Shown piece by piece: positions 13,501-23,729 of a stretch of 64,000 nucleotides of DNA. Source of the DNA: Caulochytrium protostelioides (Eukaryota > Chytridiomycota > Caulochytriomycetes > Caulochytriales > Caulochytriaceae); the NCBI GenBank assembly GCA_003615045.1, contig ML014124.1, positions 156,177 through 220,176 of the forward strand, in the 5' to 3' direction. Each line of letters opens with the position of its first letter. Positions within the stretch are counted from its first letter, which is position 1. Under the pieces are notes generated by a model that searched no databases, was not told where the DNA came from, and worked only from the letters and a program-made list of their open reading frames with translations. The translations under genes and the position numbers were made by a program.

Positions 13501-14269
13501 CTTCCATTCGTTCGATCCGTCGATTCGATTCCAATTGACCTGGCCGCCCCGTACCGCCGACGCTTCGACGCTTCGACGTGCCATTCAACGCAGCCGCCGC
13601 CTTCCGCGGGACGGGCTCCGGTGGCGCGCCGGCGCGAGGACCCCGCGTCCGCCTCGGGACGCCGTGCCGATCGTCCCTCGCTGTTCGATTGTCTTCCCAG
13701 GCGACGACGGCGACAACGACGACGACACCAACGTTGAGGGCGACGCCCGCCACGGCCTCCACAGACACATCCGAGCTATCGGCGATCCCCCTCGCCTTCT
13801 CTGCCCCGAGTCTCGCGGACGGCTGTCGTCGAAGATTCGGCGCATGCTCTGTACCACTATCCTGAGACTCTGTAGTCCTGCGTCCTGCCCCGCATTGGCC
13901 CCCAGACGCCGTGAAACTTGCGTGATCCGTGAAGACGCCCCTCAATTCACGTCCTGAACCTCGACCGTGCGTGACCTCTGACGCGTAGTGGCATTTTGGG
14001 GCTAATTTTCATCCCCATCCGGCTGACGGATCAGCTCGCAGTCGTGCCCGTCATCTTCGGGTGCATACCTGTCGCTTCTGTCCGACGTGTGATACCTTCC
14101 CTTCTGTGATCCCTTCGGGTGCTTCGTGTGCGCATCGCATCCGCTTGATCGATTTTGCATCGGCCAGAGCGAGAGAACCCCCTCTCTCGCTCTGGCTCTC
14201 GCTTTGGCCATCGCTTGCGCTCCCGCTTGCTCTCCCGTCACGTCCCGGCCCTGCCCGGACGCCGGCGCT
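4595..14269. other. 9.7 kb stretch without a convincing gene
   Basis: Many overlapping open frames of 100-400 codons occur on both strands, as expected at this GC content, but none shows a domain or a plausible composition. The part around 4600-6300 is less GC-rich than the rest. A 7-bp tandem repeat lies at 11555-11600. The final few hundred bases hold the promoter and leader of the zinc-finger gene. Fast-evolving or intron-rich genes cannot be excluded by eye. Confidence 0.45.
11555..11600. repeat. 7-bp tandem repeat (GGCTCCA)n, about 6 copies
   Basis: Units of GGCTCCA with one C-to-T variant. The period is not a multiple of three, consistent with noncoding DNA. Confidence 0.8.
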
Positions 14270-16650
14270 ATGGCGGCTCCGTCGACGCCGTATAACCCCA
14301 TGACGGGGCTGAGTGGCCGTCCCGTCAGCGACCCGGTATCTGGCTATTTTTATGGCTTGCCGCCCTACCCGCTTGACTCGCACGCCGCGGTCGCCGTCTC
14401 GGGGGGCCTAAACCACCCGCCGTCCGTCGGATCCGTGCTGTCGTCCTCGCAGCGCATGACCCCCGCGCTCTCGTCGGGTATGACCACGCATATCGGCACG
14501 CCCTCGGCGTACGCGACCTCGCGCTCGACGCCCGAGTCCGTCGCCGCCGGCTCTGCCCCACCGCCTCTCGGCAATGCCATGGCCCCGCTCGCCATGTCCA
14601 TGGCCGCCGCGTCGTCGGCCCATCCGGCCATGCTGCCCATGTGCTCAATGGCCGGCCATCCCGCCGCGATGCACGTTACCCCCACGGGCTTCCTCATGGC
14701 GAATCCCTCGGGGTCCGCGTCGGCGGCCGTCCTCGCCTCAGCGGGCCATGTCGGGCATGCCCATGCGCAAGGCACGCCCCCGGGCGCCGGCGTGCACCAA
14801 GCCGACCCGCGGGCCGGCAGCTCCAATCCCCACGCCAACACGCCCGCCGCCACCGGCTGGCCGACGCCCGACTTTGCGTCACCGGGTACCGACGGCGGCG
14901 GGTCGCTCAGCGACGCACCCGGCGCCGGCGCGCATGCCCTGTCCGCCTTGCGGACGCCGTCGGCCGCACCGCTTCCGCCCTCGCAATCCTTGCAGCAGCC
15001 GCGGCCGCCGTCGGCAATGTCTCACTTCTCGGCTGCGGCTCACCACTCGGGCACCGTGGGGCTCTCGGGCGCCGCCATGGGACTGGCATCCATGGCGTCG
15101 CAGCACCGTCACGGCCCGTCCGCATCGACTTCGACTGGCGCGTCTGGCACGCCCACGAGTCACGCGATGCTCTCACAGGAGATGGGCCGGCTGCCGGCCT
15201 CCTCGATGGGCACGGGGTTGCATTCGATGCAGGCACCGGCCGAGACCCTGCCGTCGGTCATGACCCATGCGGGAATCGAGGTGTCGTCGTCGGCATCCTT
15301 TGGCGGCATGGACTTCCCGGCGTTGCCATACGCCGGTCTGGGACCGTCAACGGTGATGCTGCCCTCTGACAATGGCAACAACAACTCTGGCTCAAATACC
15401 CATCATCCTAATCCGCATCAGCAGCAGCAACAACAACATCATCATCGACAGCAGCAATATCAGCAGCAGCAACGCCAAGATCAGCGGCAGCAGCAGCAAC
15501 AACAACAGGTATCCCATCCACCAGAGTCAAATCCACCGTTTGATCCGCCGTCTGCCGTGAATAATATCAGTGGTGGCAACGTCCACCCCAACGTAAACAC
15601 GTCACATGCTTCGGCCACGCCACATTTGGGTGTCGCTCTCTCGGGCGGCATGTCACTTAACAGCTCACAATCCTTCATGCGCCCCTCGTCACGTGTCGAC
15701 ACCCACGGCGACGGCTCCGCACGCCACGCGGCCCAGCGACCCGTAAGTTTCTTGCTGGACGCAAACACCTCCTTTTCGGCGATGGACGCGCTGGGCAAAG
15801 GCTCGGCCGTCGACGCGGTGCTGACGCACCCATCACCGTTGCTCGACACGAAGACCCCGTCGGTGGGCTCGCAGGCTTCGCTACCGATGGGTAACGTCTT
15901 CTACGGCCACTCGCCATCCATGAACAGTGGCCGCGGCAGCAACTACGACACGACGCCGACGACGCCCTTCCCGACGTGGCCCTTCCCGCCGTCTGGTGAC
16001 GCGAAGCCGGTGCTTGACTTCCACATGCCGCACATGCGACCCATGAGCGGCAGCAGCAACCACGGTGGCAACGACAGCCACAGCATCGGTAGCATCGGCG
16101 ACGGTAATGGTGGGAGCAGCAGCAGCAGCAGCAGCAATAGCGTGATGGCGCATCCTGTCTTCTCGCCGTCGCCCGGCGCCATGGCGTCCCTCTCGCAACA
16201 CGTTGCCGCGCCCAGCGGCCCCGGGGGTCTTGGCAACAACAGTGAGTTGTTTTCATCAGTGGTGTCGCCGTTCGATATGCACCCGCAGCATGTGCGCCGC
16301 GGAATCGAGCCCCAGCGTCCGGTGTGGATTTGTCCGTGGATGGGGTGCGAGCGCCGGTTCACGGGCAAATTCAACCTGAAGAGCCACATGATCTCGCACA
16401 GCCAGGACAAGCCGCACCAGTGCACCGAGTGCGGCAACCAGTTCCGACGCAAGCACGATCTGCAGCGCCACGTGCGCACCCTCCACTCGCTCGACCGGCC
16501 GCACAAGTGCCCCAACTGCCACATGGCGTTCGCGCGCACGGACGCGTTGCAGCGCCACATGATGGTTGAAGCTAAGCAGAAGGAACAGCTCCTGATCGAT
16601 CAAGACCAGCTCCGCCGCGAAGACGAGCACAAGCGACAACTCATACTCCT

Positions 16651-16713
<63 letters not shown>

Positions 16714-17011
16714 GCAACAGCAACAGTATCTCCATCGTCAGCAGCATCTGCACCATCATGAAATGAGCTACGGGGTACCGTCGCTCAGTCTGATGGACTC
16801 GAAGGGGGTGGCCGTGGCGTCTCACATGGCGCCGATGGCCTCGCCCGGCAGCCGTATCTACGCGGCCCCGCCCCGCCTGACACACGACCAGGTTCTTGCC
16901 GGCTCGTCCTCGGCGGCGCTGCGCCCGCCACCGCCAAGCACGTATCCTGTCTATGGCTATGACAACGGGATCTCTAGTATCTCAGGCCTCAACCTCGGCC
17001 GCCCCTCCTAA
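14270..17011 (+). CDS. C2H2 zinc-finger transcription factor, Gln-rich (Crz1-like finger block)
   Basis: A single-exon frame. The ATG at 14270 (gcgctATGGcg) is chosen over an upstream in-frame ATG because the intervening 48 residues look like translated leader; this gives 913 residues. Residues 1-680 are Ser/Pro/His/Met-rich with a Gln/His block near 384-414. Three C2H2 fingers follow at about 685-775: CPWMGC...H-x3-H, CTECG...H-x4-H, and CPNCHMAFARTDALQRH, whose final His is not in the usual place. The linked FTGKFNLKSH / FRRKHDLQRH / FARTDALQRH series resembles the finger block of fungal Crz1-type and related stress regulators, so a nuclear DNA-binding activator is likely. The fingers are followed by a charged helix and a run of over 25 Gln encoded by mixed CAG/CAA (about 16652-16727), then a Pro-rich tail. 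Target genes cannot be inferred. Confidence 0.85.
16652..16727 (+). repeat. CAG/CAA polyglutamine tract inside the zinc-finger gene
   Basis: Trinucleotide tract of mixed CAG and CAA codons encoding an unbroken Gln run. CAA interruptions tend to stabilise such tracts. It lies directly C-terminal to the fingers, a common place for a Gln-rich activation region. Confidence 0.9.
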
Positions 17012-17396
17012 TACCCCTGAGAAAGGATCTTTTTTGATTTTAGAGCGAGAAAAAAAACTTTGCCAACTTTTCCCGAGACTGGCCACCCCATCACCCCATC
17101 ATGATCATATCACAACCATCACCATGATCTTTTTTCGTTGCTTCTTCACGTGCCGTCGGTGATCTCTCTTCTCTCTGACGTTGTGTATTGTATGTTGATG
17201 TCGCCCTATCTGACGGACTCCTACGCGCATCTTTCATTCGTACTAGCGTACTAGCGCATGGTCCTTTGACGCAACCCCTCCAATCCTTTTAATCTTTCAA
17301 GAACGTCTTTGCATCTTTATGATTATGGGATCGGTAGCTTCGCCGCTCGGCATTGCTCACCTGTCCCTACGCATCGGGGTGCGACCGGTCAGCAGG
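17012..17396. other. Convergent intergenic region between zinc-finger gene and tetraspan gene
   Basis: AT-richer than its neighbours, containing GATTTT/ATCATGATC words and pyrimidine runs. It presumably holds the 3' ends of both converging genes. No gene is seen. Confidence 0.5.
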
Positions 17397-18356
17397 TCAG
17401 CGGCCCGAGATCATCTCGTGCGAAGCCGACGACGGGTGACGTGGCGGCACCGGGAACTGCAGCTGCGGCTGCGAGGCGAAGAGCGGCGGGCGCGGCGGCA
17501 CGGCGGGGCCGCCCGGGGCCGCGTCGCCATACCCGGAGCCGACCTCCTGGCCGCTGCGCAGGCTGTGCGTCGAGGCCTGGGGCGAGAGCAACGCGTGGTG
17601 GGAGCGCGTGTGCGCGCCGGCCGGCAGGTCGCCCAGGTACTGTGAGCCCTGCGAGGGCTGGCTGCCGAGGCGGCCGCTGGAGGCGGTGCTGCCGAGGCTC
17701 GTCTGGGAGTCGTCGCGGTGGAGCATCGGCGGGCGGGGCGGCGGCGGACGGGGCCCGGCGGGCTCGCGCAGCGCGTGGGGCGACGGCGGGGCCTGCGCGT
17801 CGCGGTTGAACACACAGCGGTAGATGGCGCCGCAGCTGAGGCCCCAGCTGAAGAGCCAGCCGAGGCTGCAGAGGCTGAGGCCGACGATGACCATGCGCCA
17901 GTGGTCGCAGCCCGACTGGCCGGTGGTGCAGCCGCGACCCTCGAAGCCGGACCCGACGGTCGTGCCGACCCAGGCAATGACGCCGATGCCGTCCAGCAGG
18001 GTCTCGATCATGAGCACGCGGCGCGTGGCTTGGGCCTTGCGCACGTGGCGCCATGTGCCGACCACGAGCAGGCTCAGAGCATGGGTGAGGCCGAACGAGC
18101 ACAGTGCATAGACCCAGCGCGTCATTGGGCCGAGGCGATAAGCGGCGATAAATTCGGCGATTTGCAGATGCGTCAGGATGACGAGCAGCACGCAGACGAC
18201 GACCTGGTAGCCGCGGACGGCGAAGCGGGGGCGCGACGACAGCATCACGCGGGGCTCAATCGGGTGGACCGCCGCGGAAGCCTGGACGCTGCCGTCGAGG
18301 CCCGTGTCGGACCGGGACTTCTTGATCTTGGCGGGACGGGACCCGAGGAGCGCCAT
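17397..18356 (-). CDS. Four-TM membrane protein, MARVEL/tetraspan-like
   Basis: A 319-residue frame. The ATG at 18356 (MALLGSRPAKIKK) is preferred to one 24 codons upstream because the extra residues look like translated leader. After a basic N-terminus there are four hydrophobic segments: near residues 50-72 (VVVCVLLVILTHLQ), 82-102 (ALCSFGLTHALSLLVVG), 118-140 (IETLLDGIGVIAWVGTTVG) and 158-185 (VIVGLSLCSLGWLFSWGL). The loop between TM3 and TM4 carries paired cysteines (GCTTGQSGC). The last 130 residues are Ser/Pro/Gln-rich and probably a cytosolic tail. The topology and the acidic TM3 match fungal MARVEL-like proteins of the plasma membrane, but the family call rests on topology rather than signature residues. 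It converges on the zinc-finger gene. Confidence 0.65.
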   Translation of the reverse strand: MALLGSRPAKIKKSRSDTGLDGSVQASAAVHPIEPRVMLSSRPRFAVRGYQVVVCVLLVILTHLQIAEFIAAYRLGPMTRWVYALCSFGLTHALSLLVVGTWRHVRKAQATRRVLMIETLLDGIGVIAWVGTTVGSGFEGRGCTTGQSGCDHWRMVIVGLSLCSLGWLFSWGLSCGAIYRCVFNRDAQAPPSPHALREPAGPRPPPPRPPMLHRDDSQTSLGSTASSGRLGSQPSQGSQYLGDLPAGAHTRSHHALLSPQASTHSLRSGQEVGSGYGDAAPGGPAVPPRPPLFASQPQLQFPVPPRHPSSASHEMISGR

Positions 18357-19743
18357 GGCGAGTATGACCTGCGCGGTGGTGACCCGAAAGAAGAAATGGG
18401 GATGGCGATGGCGGCGGCAATGACGCAAGCGTGCGTGGTGACCCGTGAGCGTCCTTTCGGATGATCTAGTCCAGTATCTTCTCTACGGAAGTCACAGAGT
18501 GACTTGAAGACGATGTGCCGTCGTGGTGGTGAGTAACGTGAACATCAATAAATCCTCTCTTTCTTGCGAACATCCTAATCATCGACGGTGGCCGCACCTG
18601 GGTCCAGGGGCCTTAAATAGGCCGTCGTGGACGCTGCCATGCGAGGCATTCAAACGCCTTGCCACCTGCTGGAACGGCCCTGCCGAATCGTCCGAGAACG
18701 GGTCTCCCATCTTCGCTATGTTCGACACGCACCGCCCGCCCGAGCAGCGCCATCGAACGTTCGAGACGCCGCCGTGAGCGCCGATCCTTATTTTAGCGGG
18801 CCGGCGCCGGCGCCACCGCCTCCATGGCCGCGGCCCTGGCTGCCCCCGCTGCCGCCACAGGCCGCGGAGATGGGCCCAGAAGGCGATCACGCTCCCCTGC
18901 TGCGCCACCCGGCGCGTGGCGCAGGGCCGCGGCGGCGGGCGGCTCATGACGTTGATGCGGTCCAAACCAGACCGGGCAGCCCACCGCAGCGTCCCGCTGC
19001 TGTCGAAACGTCCGCGGCGGATCGCTGTGAGTGAGGCACCTGCGTGGAGTCGTCGTCGCCAGCACGTGGCGACCACGTGCTTCCGAAACACCGCGTCCAT
19101 GTCGATCCGTCCGCTCCCGCATGACGGTCGCCGCATCGTCGCGGCTGTCACTGGGCCGCGCTGGCCGCCTGCGCTTCCACCAGGTGTCCCATCAGCCCAG
19201 CGAGTGCCTGCTCCTGCATCGAGCGCCTGCCTCTCCTGTGACCGCTGATGCGCTGGTGCCTTCGCTTCGCGCCACTCTGCATGACTCGGCTCTGCACCGC
19301 TTGTGAATACTGGTCGGGTTTGTCGACTTGACGAACGATTCGAGGTCTTGAGCTCCGTGAGACGGTCTCATTCGAGCTCAACCACGAGCTCAGCGTCCAG
19401 CCTCCCGAAGACAAAAAAAACGTCCCGCAACAAGGGACGGTCGCCCAAGCGACGGCCGCTCCGCAACCGTACGAACCCGACCATCCGCATCCGCATCCGC
19501 TCGTTCCCTCCAGTGCAATCTCTTGGTCCGCCATCCACTCGCCGCTCACGCCGTCTGGCCGGATCTTGTCGCTCGGCCATCTCCCGCCCCTGCTCCTGTT
19601 GCCATCGAGCCGGCCTGGCGCACGTCGTTGATTCCAGACCCTGACCACGTGCTCCGCCAGGTGTCCCACCCGTGGACGTCGCGGGGCATGCCGCTTGCCG
19701 GGGCCGCGCCGGTCAATCACGCCGATCTGGCTACGCCAGCGCC
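18357..19743. other. Divergent intergenic region, tetraspan gene and TBC gene
   Basis: About 1.4 kb between two divergent starts. No domain-bearing frame is seen on either strand. It presumably contains both promoters, and a weak AT-rich word (CTTAAATAGG) occurs near 18611. Confidence 0.45.
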
Positions 19744-22458
19744 ATGGATGACGCTCAGCGCCCACGTCGTGTGAGCGGATCGTCACGGACGGTGGTGATC
19801 GACTCCTCCGAGAGGCGTCGGCGGTCGGGGGCCTCCCGCGGCCACCACCGCCGCAGCGACGCGGCGCCGTCGCCCGTCGCGACCCGCGGAAGCCACGACG
19901 ACGGCGCCACGCATCCCGGCTCGGCGGAAGCACCGGTTGTGTCGCCTTTCCTGAGCACGGCGTCCATGGAAGACCAGGACCCCAGTTCCAGCACTCCGAC
20001 CACGAGCCGCAGGCTACACCAGACGCCCGACACGGCGGCGACGCCCGCTACCTTACCGCCCGTCGCCACGACGATGGCGACGCGCATCACCGCGGCGCCC
20101 GCGGCAGCGCCATTCCGGTCGGCCCACGACGACGGCGAGGTCGGCGACGACGGCGACGAGTCGGACGACTCGCTTCTCGGCGGAACCTATCTCCACGTGG
20201 ACGCGCCGCACGACCCGAACCCGATCCGGTTTCTGCCGAATTCCAGCGCCCAGATGGCCCAGATGGTTTTGGACGAAGCGCGCTGGTCGCTCTATGAGCG
20301 GTTTAGCAAGATCACCCATGTCTACCGGCAGGTGACGCACCGGCTGCGCCACACGGCCGCCGGCGCGGCCGCCGGCGAGGGCACGGACGCTTTCGACAGC
20401 GCCGATGACGACCCGGCGACCGCCGAGTATGAGGATACCCGCGTCCAGCTCGCGCGATGGGCGCACTGGCAGCAGGTCCGCCGCCGCAACGATGTCCATC
20501 TCGAAGTCGATCCGCTGCTCGTGCTGGATGATGTCGCCGTGCGGCCCCGTGACCGCGACCGCGACCGCGACTCGGCGTCGGCCAACGCCTCGCCGGCGGC
20601 GTCATCTGCCGCATCATCGCGTCGCCAGTCCCGCGTCCGCGCCTTCTCGGGCTCGAGCGAGGGCCCACAGACGCCGTCGCCGTCCGTGTCGATGGCGGCG
20701 TCGCTCGTCGCAGAGCCGGAGGCGATGGCGTCCGTCGCAGGCGGTGCGGCCTCCCCGAGCGCCGCAACCGCTGCGAGTGCTAGCCATGGCACGGCCGAGC
20801 CGGCGGCGACGCCGGACATCATCCATCACCTGAAAGCGCTCAACTACCCGATCTGGAAGCGATCGACGCAGGCGAATACGGCGCTCGGCGTCTTCGAAGT
20901 CCTCTCGAGCGACACGGTCCTACCGCCGACGTCTCATTGCGACACGCGGTTTGACGGGGCCGCCGTCGCCGCGAACGCCAAACCGCTCGGCTGGGACGAG
21001 TGGAAGCGGTCTTTCGATGTCTACAAACCCGAACCGGTCGTGGATACCGCCGTCTCGGCCCTCATGCATTGGGGGCCGGTGGGGCTCACGACGGCGCTGC
21101 GCCAACCAGGCGCCATTGATCGTCTGCGGCCTCAAGCAACCCCTTCGGCGGCGGCGGCGACGATGCTGGAGAACTCGGACGCGCCAGGCTTTCCATTGGA
21201 ATCGGGACCGGGACCGTGCGACGGGATGGCGCCGCATGGCGAGGCGCGACTGCAGGAGCAGGATGCGGATGAGGGCGACCACATCATCACGCATCTGCCC
21301 GAACAGGTTTGCCTGCAAATGACACATGCGCAACTGTGTGAGCGAATCTACCACGGCGGCGTGCGTCGGAGTTTGCGGCCCATCGTATGGAAATACCAGC
21401 TGCGCTACTGGCCGGTCGGGTGCAATCTTCAAACCCGACGCCGCATCGACTTGGCTAAGACGCAAGAGTACATGCGCCTAAAGCAGAAGTGGATCGCATG
21501 GATCCCCTTTTTGCGGGTCAATGAGGACGATCCCGCGGTCGAGGCGAGCGCGAGCGAGGACGCGCATGCCGACTCGAGTCAAGCGCCGACGCCCGAGCAG
21601 CTGTCGAAACTCCGCGATGCATGGACCCGGATTGAAAAGGATATCACGCGCACCGATATGGATCTGCCTTTCTACAACGGGCAAGGCAATGCGGACACGC
21701 GCCCCGGGAGCGCCGCGTCGGCGCCGTCACCGATCCCGCAGTGCCCGCGCACGTGCCCGCGCGTCGCCAAGGGCAGCAACACCGAGAAGCTGCGCGACGT
21801 GCTGCTGACGTATGTGCTCAGCGTCGAAGGCGACGACGCGGCCCAGGGCTACGTGCAGGGCATGAACGACCTCATGTCGCCGCTGCTGCAAGTCTTTAAC
21901 GGCGATGAGGTCGCCACGTTCTGGTGTTATACCGAGTTCATGCGGCGTACGCACAACAACTTCCGTGTCGACGGCAAGGGCATGTCGCTCCACCTGGAAA
22001 TCCTGCATGACCTATTCCATTATGCGGATCCCGGCTTCATGGCCCATCTAGACGCCCTCCAGGCGGGCCATCTCTTCTTTTGCTACCGCTGGCTGCTGGT
22101 CTGGTTCAAACGCGAGTTCTCCTCGCGCGCCGTGCAGAGCATCTGGGAAGTGCTGTGGACCGACTACGGCACCAAGGACCTGCTCTACTTTTTTGCGCTT
22201 GCTATCGTCACCGAGCACCGCGACGCGATCGTGCGCCATCTGCTGAATTTTGAGGAAGTCCTCAAGTACATCAACGATCTGAGCCGCACGATGGATGTCG
22301 CGGTGTTGCTGACCCAGATGCGCCAGCTCGTCGCGACCTTCCGTCACGACGCCATCGCCCAAGGCCTCATTCAGCCGCACGAGCTGCTCGACCTCCCGGC
22401 GTTCCTCGCGGCCCAAAAGAAACAGCGTGAAACGGACATTGTTTCCCCAGCATGCTGA
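19744..22458 (+). CDS. GYP7: TBC-domain Rab GTPase-activating protein, GYP7/TBC1D15 type
   Basis: The frame from the ATG at 19744 gives 904 residues. It would accelerate GTP hydrolysis by Rab/Ypt GTPases, Ypt7/Rab7-like if the GYP7 assignment holds, on endosomal-vacuolar membranes. The N-terminal half has GYP7-like islands (RFLPNSSAQMAQMVLDEARWSLYERFSK; LGWDEWKRSFD) separated by disordered Ala/Ser-rich stretches. The TBC domain spans about residues 530-860, beginning with RIYHGGVRRSLRPIVWKYQL. The catalytic dual fingers are intact: Arg in IEKDITRTD (about residue 635) and Gln in YVQGMND (about 703). Also conserved are LLVWFKREF, WEVLWTDY and HLLNFEEVLKYINDLS. The exact start is uncertain because the first 120 residues are low complexity. 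A Fanzor relic begins within 100 bp of the stop. Confidence 0.93.
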   Translation: MDDAQRPRRVSGSSRTVVIDSSERRRRSGASRGHHRRSDAAPSPVATRGSHDDGATHPGSAEAPVVSPFLSTASMEDQDPSSSTPTTSRRLHQTPDTAATPATLPPVATTMATRITAAPAAAPFRSAHDDGEVGDDGDESDDSLLGGTYLHVDAPHDPNPIRFLPNSSAQMAQMVLDEARWSLYERFSKITHVYRQVTHRLRHTAAGAAAGEGTDAFDSADDDPATAEYEDTRVQLARWAHWQQVRRRNDVHLEVDPLLVLDDVAVRPRDRDRDRDSASANASPAASSAASSRRQSRVRAFSGSSEGPQTPSPSVSMAASLVAEPEAMASVAGGAASPSAATAASASHGTAEPAATPDIIHHLKALNYPIWKRSTQANTALGVFEVLSSDTVLPPTSHCDTRFDGAAVAANAKPLGWDEWKRSFDVYKPEPVVDTAVSALMHWGPVGLTTALRQPGAIDRLRPQATPSAAAATMLENSDAPGFPLESGPGPCDGMAPHGEARLQEQDADEGDHIITHLPEQVCLQMTHAQLCERIYHGGVRRSLRPIVWKYQLRYWPVGCNLQTRRRIDLAKTQEYMRLKQKWIAWIPFLRVNEDDPAVEASASEDAHADSSQAPTPEQLSKLRDAWTRIEKDITRTDMDLPFYNGQGNADTRPGSAASAPSPIPQCPRTCPRVAKGSNTEKLRDVLLTYVLSVEGDDAAQGYVQGMNDLMSPLLQVFNGDEVATFWCYTEFMRRTHNNFRVDGKGMSLHLEILHDLFHYADPGFMAHLDALQAGHLFFCYRWLLVWFKREFSSRAVQSIWEVLWTDYGTKDLLYFFALAIVTEHRDAIVRHLLNFEEVLKYINDLSRTMDVAVLLTQMRQLVATFRHDAIAQGLIQPHELLDLPAFLAAQKKQRETDIVSPAC

Positions 22459-22509
22459 ATACGTCTTACTTGGCTGTACTATGAAGATAAAACGCTTGAA
22501 CGTGGTCTA

Positions 22510-22790
22510 CCGTGAACCGCCATGGGACCGTGGTTCGAGGGTTGCTGTGGTGCGAAGCCACCAATGGCCAGTTTAAGAACTTCGATCTCCATGCCGCGTT
22601 AAACATCCGACGCTGTCTAGTGTTACCCGTCTGACTGGAGGCGTTGTGCCGCAACCCCGGGCAAGCTCCGCTGCAGCCCAAGGTCGACCAGCGCATCCGG
22701 CGATAAACCTGATACGGACTGCCCCTGTGGGGGGACACCTGGGGTGCACCAAGGAGGGCGCGGCATTCGTTAGGTCGTCTCAAAGGAGGG
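22510..22790 (+). pseudogene. Fanzor (eukaryotic TnpB) C-terminal relic, copy A
   Basis: The segment TVVRGLLWCEATNG followed by NFDLHAALNIRRC (Asp codon 22584-22586) aligns with the RuvC-III region of Fanzor/TnpB nucleases, whose usual form is NRDxNAAxNI. It also matches copies C and D in this window at nucleotide level. The reading frame stops at 22632. The shared sequence continues as GTTGTGCCGCAACCCCGG and a G-rich noncoding tail to about 22790. Nothing upstream encodes RuvC-I or RuvC-II, so this is a 5'-truncated, dead fragment just behind the TBC gene. The family assignment rests on motif recognition and on the internal matches. Confidence 0.8.
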
Positions 22791-23729
22791 CCTCTTTAGA
22801 CGAGCACGTATGCTCGTTAAAAATAGGAATCATGAACGCGGCAGCGATCCAATGCGGTGACGTGGCCACATCATCAGCAACCACGATCCGCATTCTCGTC
22901 GTCGCCTCGTCTCCCGCACCTCGACGGTTGTCGACGTGGATTCATTACTGCTGACCAATGCGCCCGCCCATCGATATTTCCTTCTTTTTTTCTATTTATT
23001 TATATCGTCGACGGCCAGGCACGATGCCGCTGGGCCGGCGGTCCCCTCCATAACGGCGCTGAGGGCCTCTACTGGCGTCGGCGTCGGCATGGGCGCTAAC
23101 ACTTGCATAGCATGGCATTGCGCGGCATCCCAGCCCCCTGGCCCGCCGGGCCCCTCTGACCGGCTGTGCCGTGCCGCCGATACCGAGCCAAGCTGCCACG
23201 GACGCGGGTGGGCCGTGACGCCGGTGCTCTCCCGCTCTGGACCATCACGCCGTCTGGCCGCCGCTGCTAGGCTGCGCCCCCCGAGTGCTGAGTGCCGAGT
23301 TCCAGCTTTCTCGCCACGGGGCCCCTCACGGCGTCCCCTGCCGTTGGGTCGGGTGCAGCCCAAATTTCTTTTTTCTGCGCGGTGCGGAGTCGGTCGGTGG
23401 CGGGAGCGCAGTGATACATGGCGCGACCAAACTCCGCCTACCGGATTCATATAGGCCGGGTCCGGCGAGCGCTTTTCTGGCGCGAAGAGGGGTTGTCTTG
23501 GTTCACTTCTCGGTCTGCCGGATGCATTGAATGGTGAAGAGAGCCGTGGGCGTTCATGGTAGAGGGGCTCCGTGGATGCAGAGAAAGGAAGATAATCGGG
23601 ATACATGACGGGACATCGGATACCACCCTGCCCGGCACCCACACGACGACCACCTCGAGCACTCAAGGCGTCGCCCCACCCCTTCTCCCATATCCTCTTC
23701 CTTAATTCGACTCACGTATCGATACCACC
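22791..23729. other. Intergenic region upstream of IMPDH
   Basis: Contains a TTCTTTTTTTCTATTTATTTATAT tract near 22984-23005 split over two runs, and GC-rich sequence beyond. No gene is seen. The last few hundred bases should include the IMPDH promoter; the leader just before the ATG is CATATCCTCTTCCTTAATTC-like and pyrimidine-rich. Confidence 0.45.

Noticed and set aside
12731-13945. 404-codon minus-strand open frame
   Set aside because: Composition typical of an antisense frame in GC-rich DNA and no recognisable motif.
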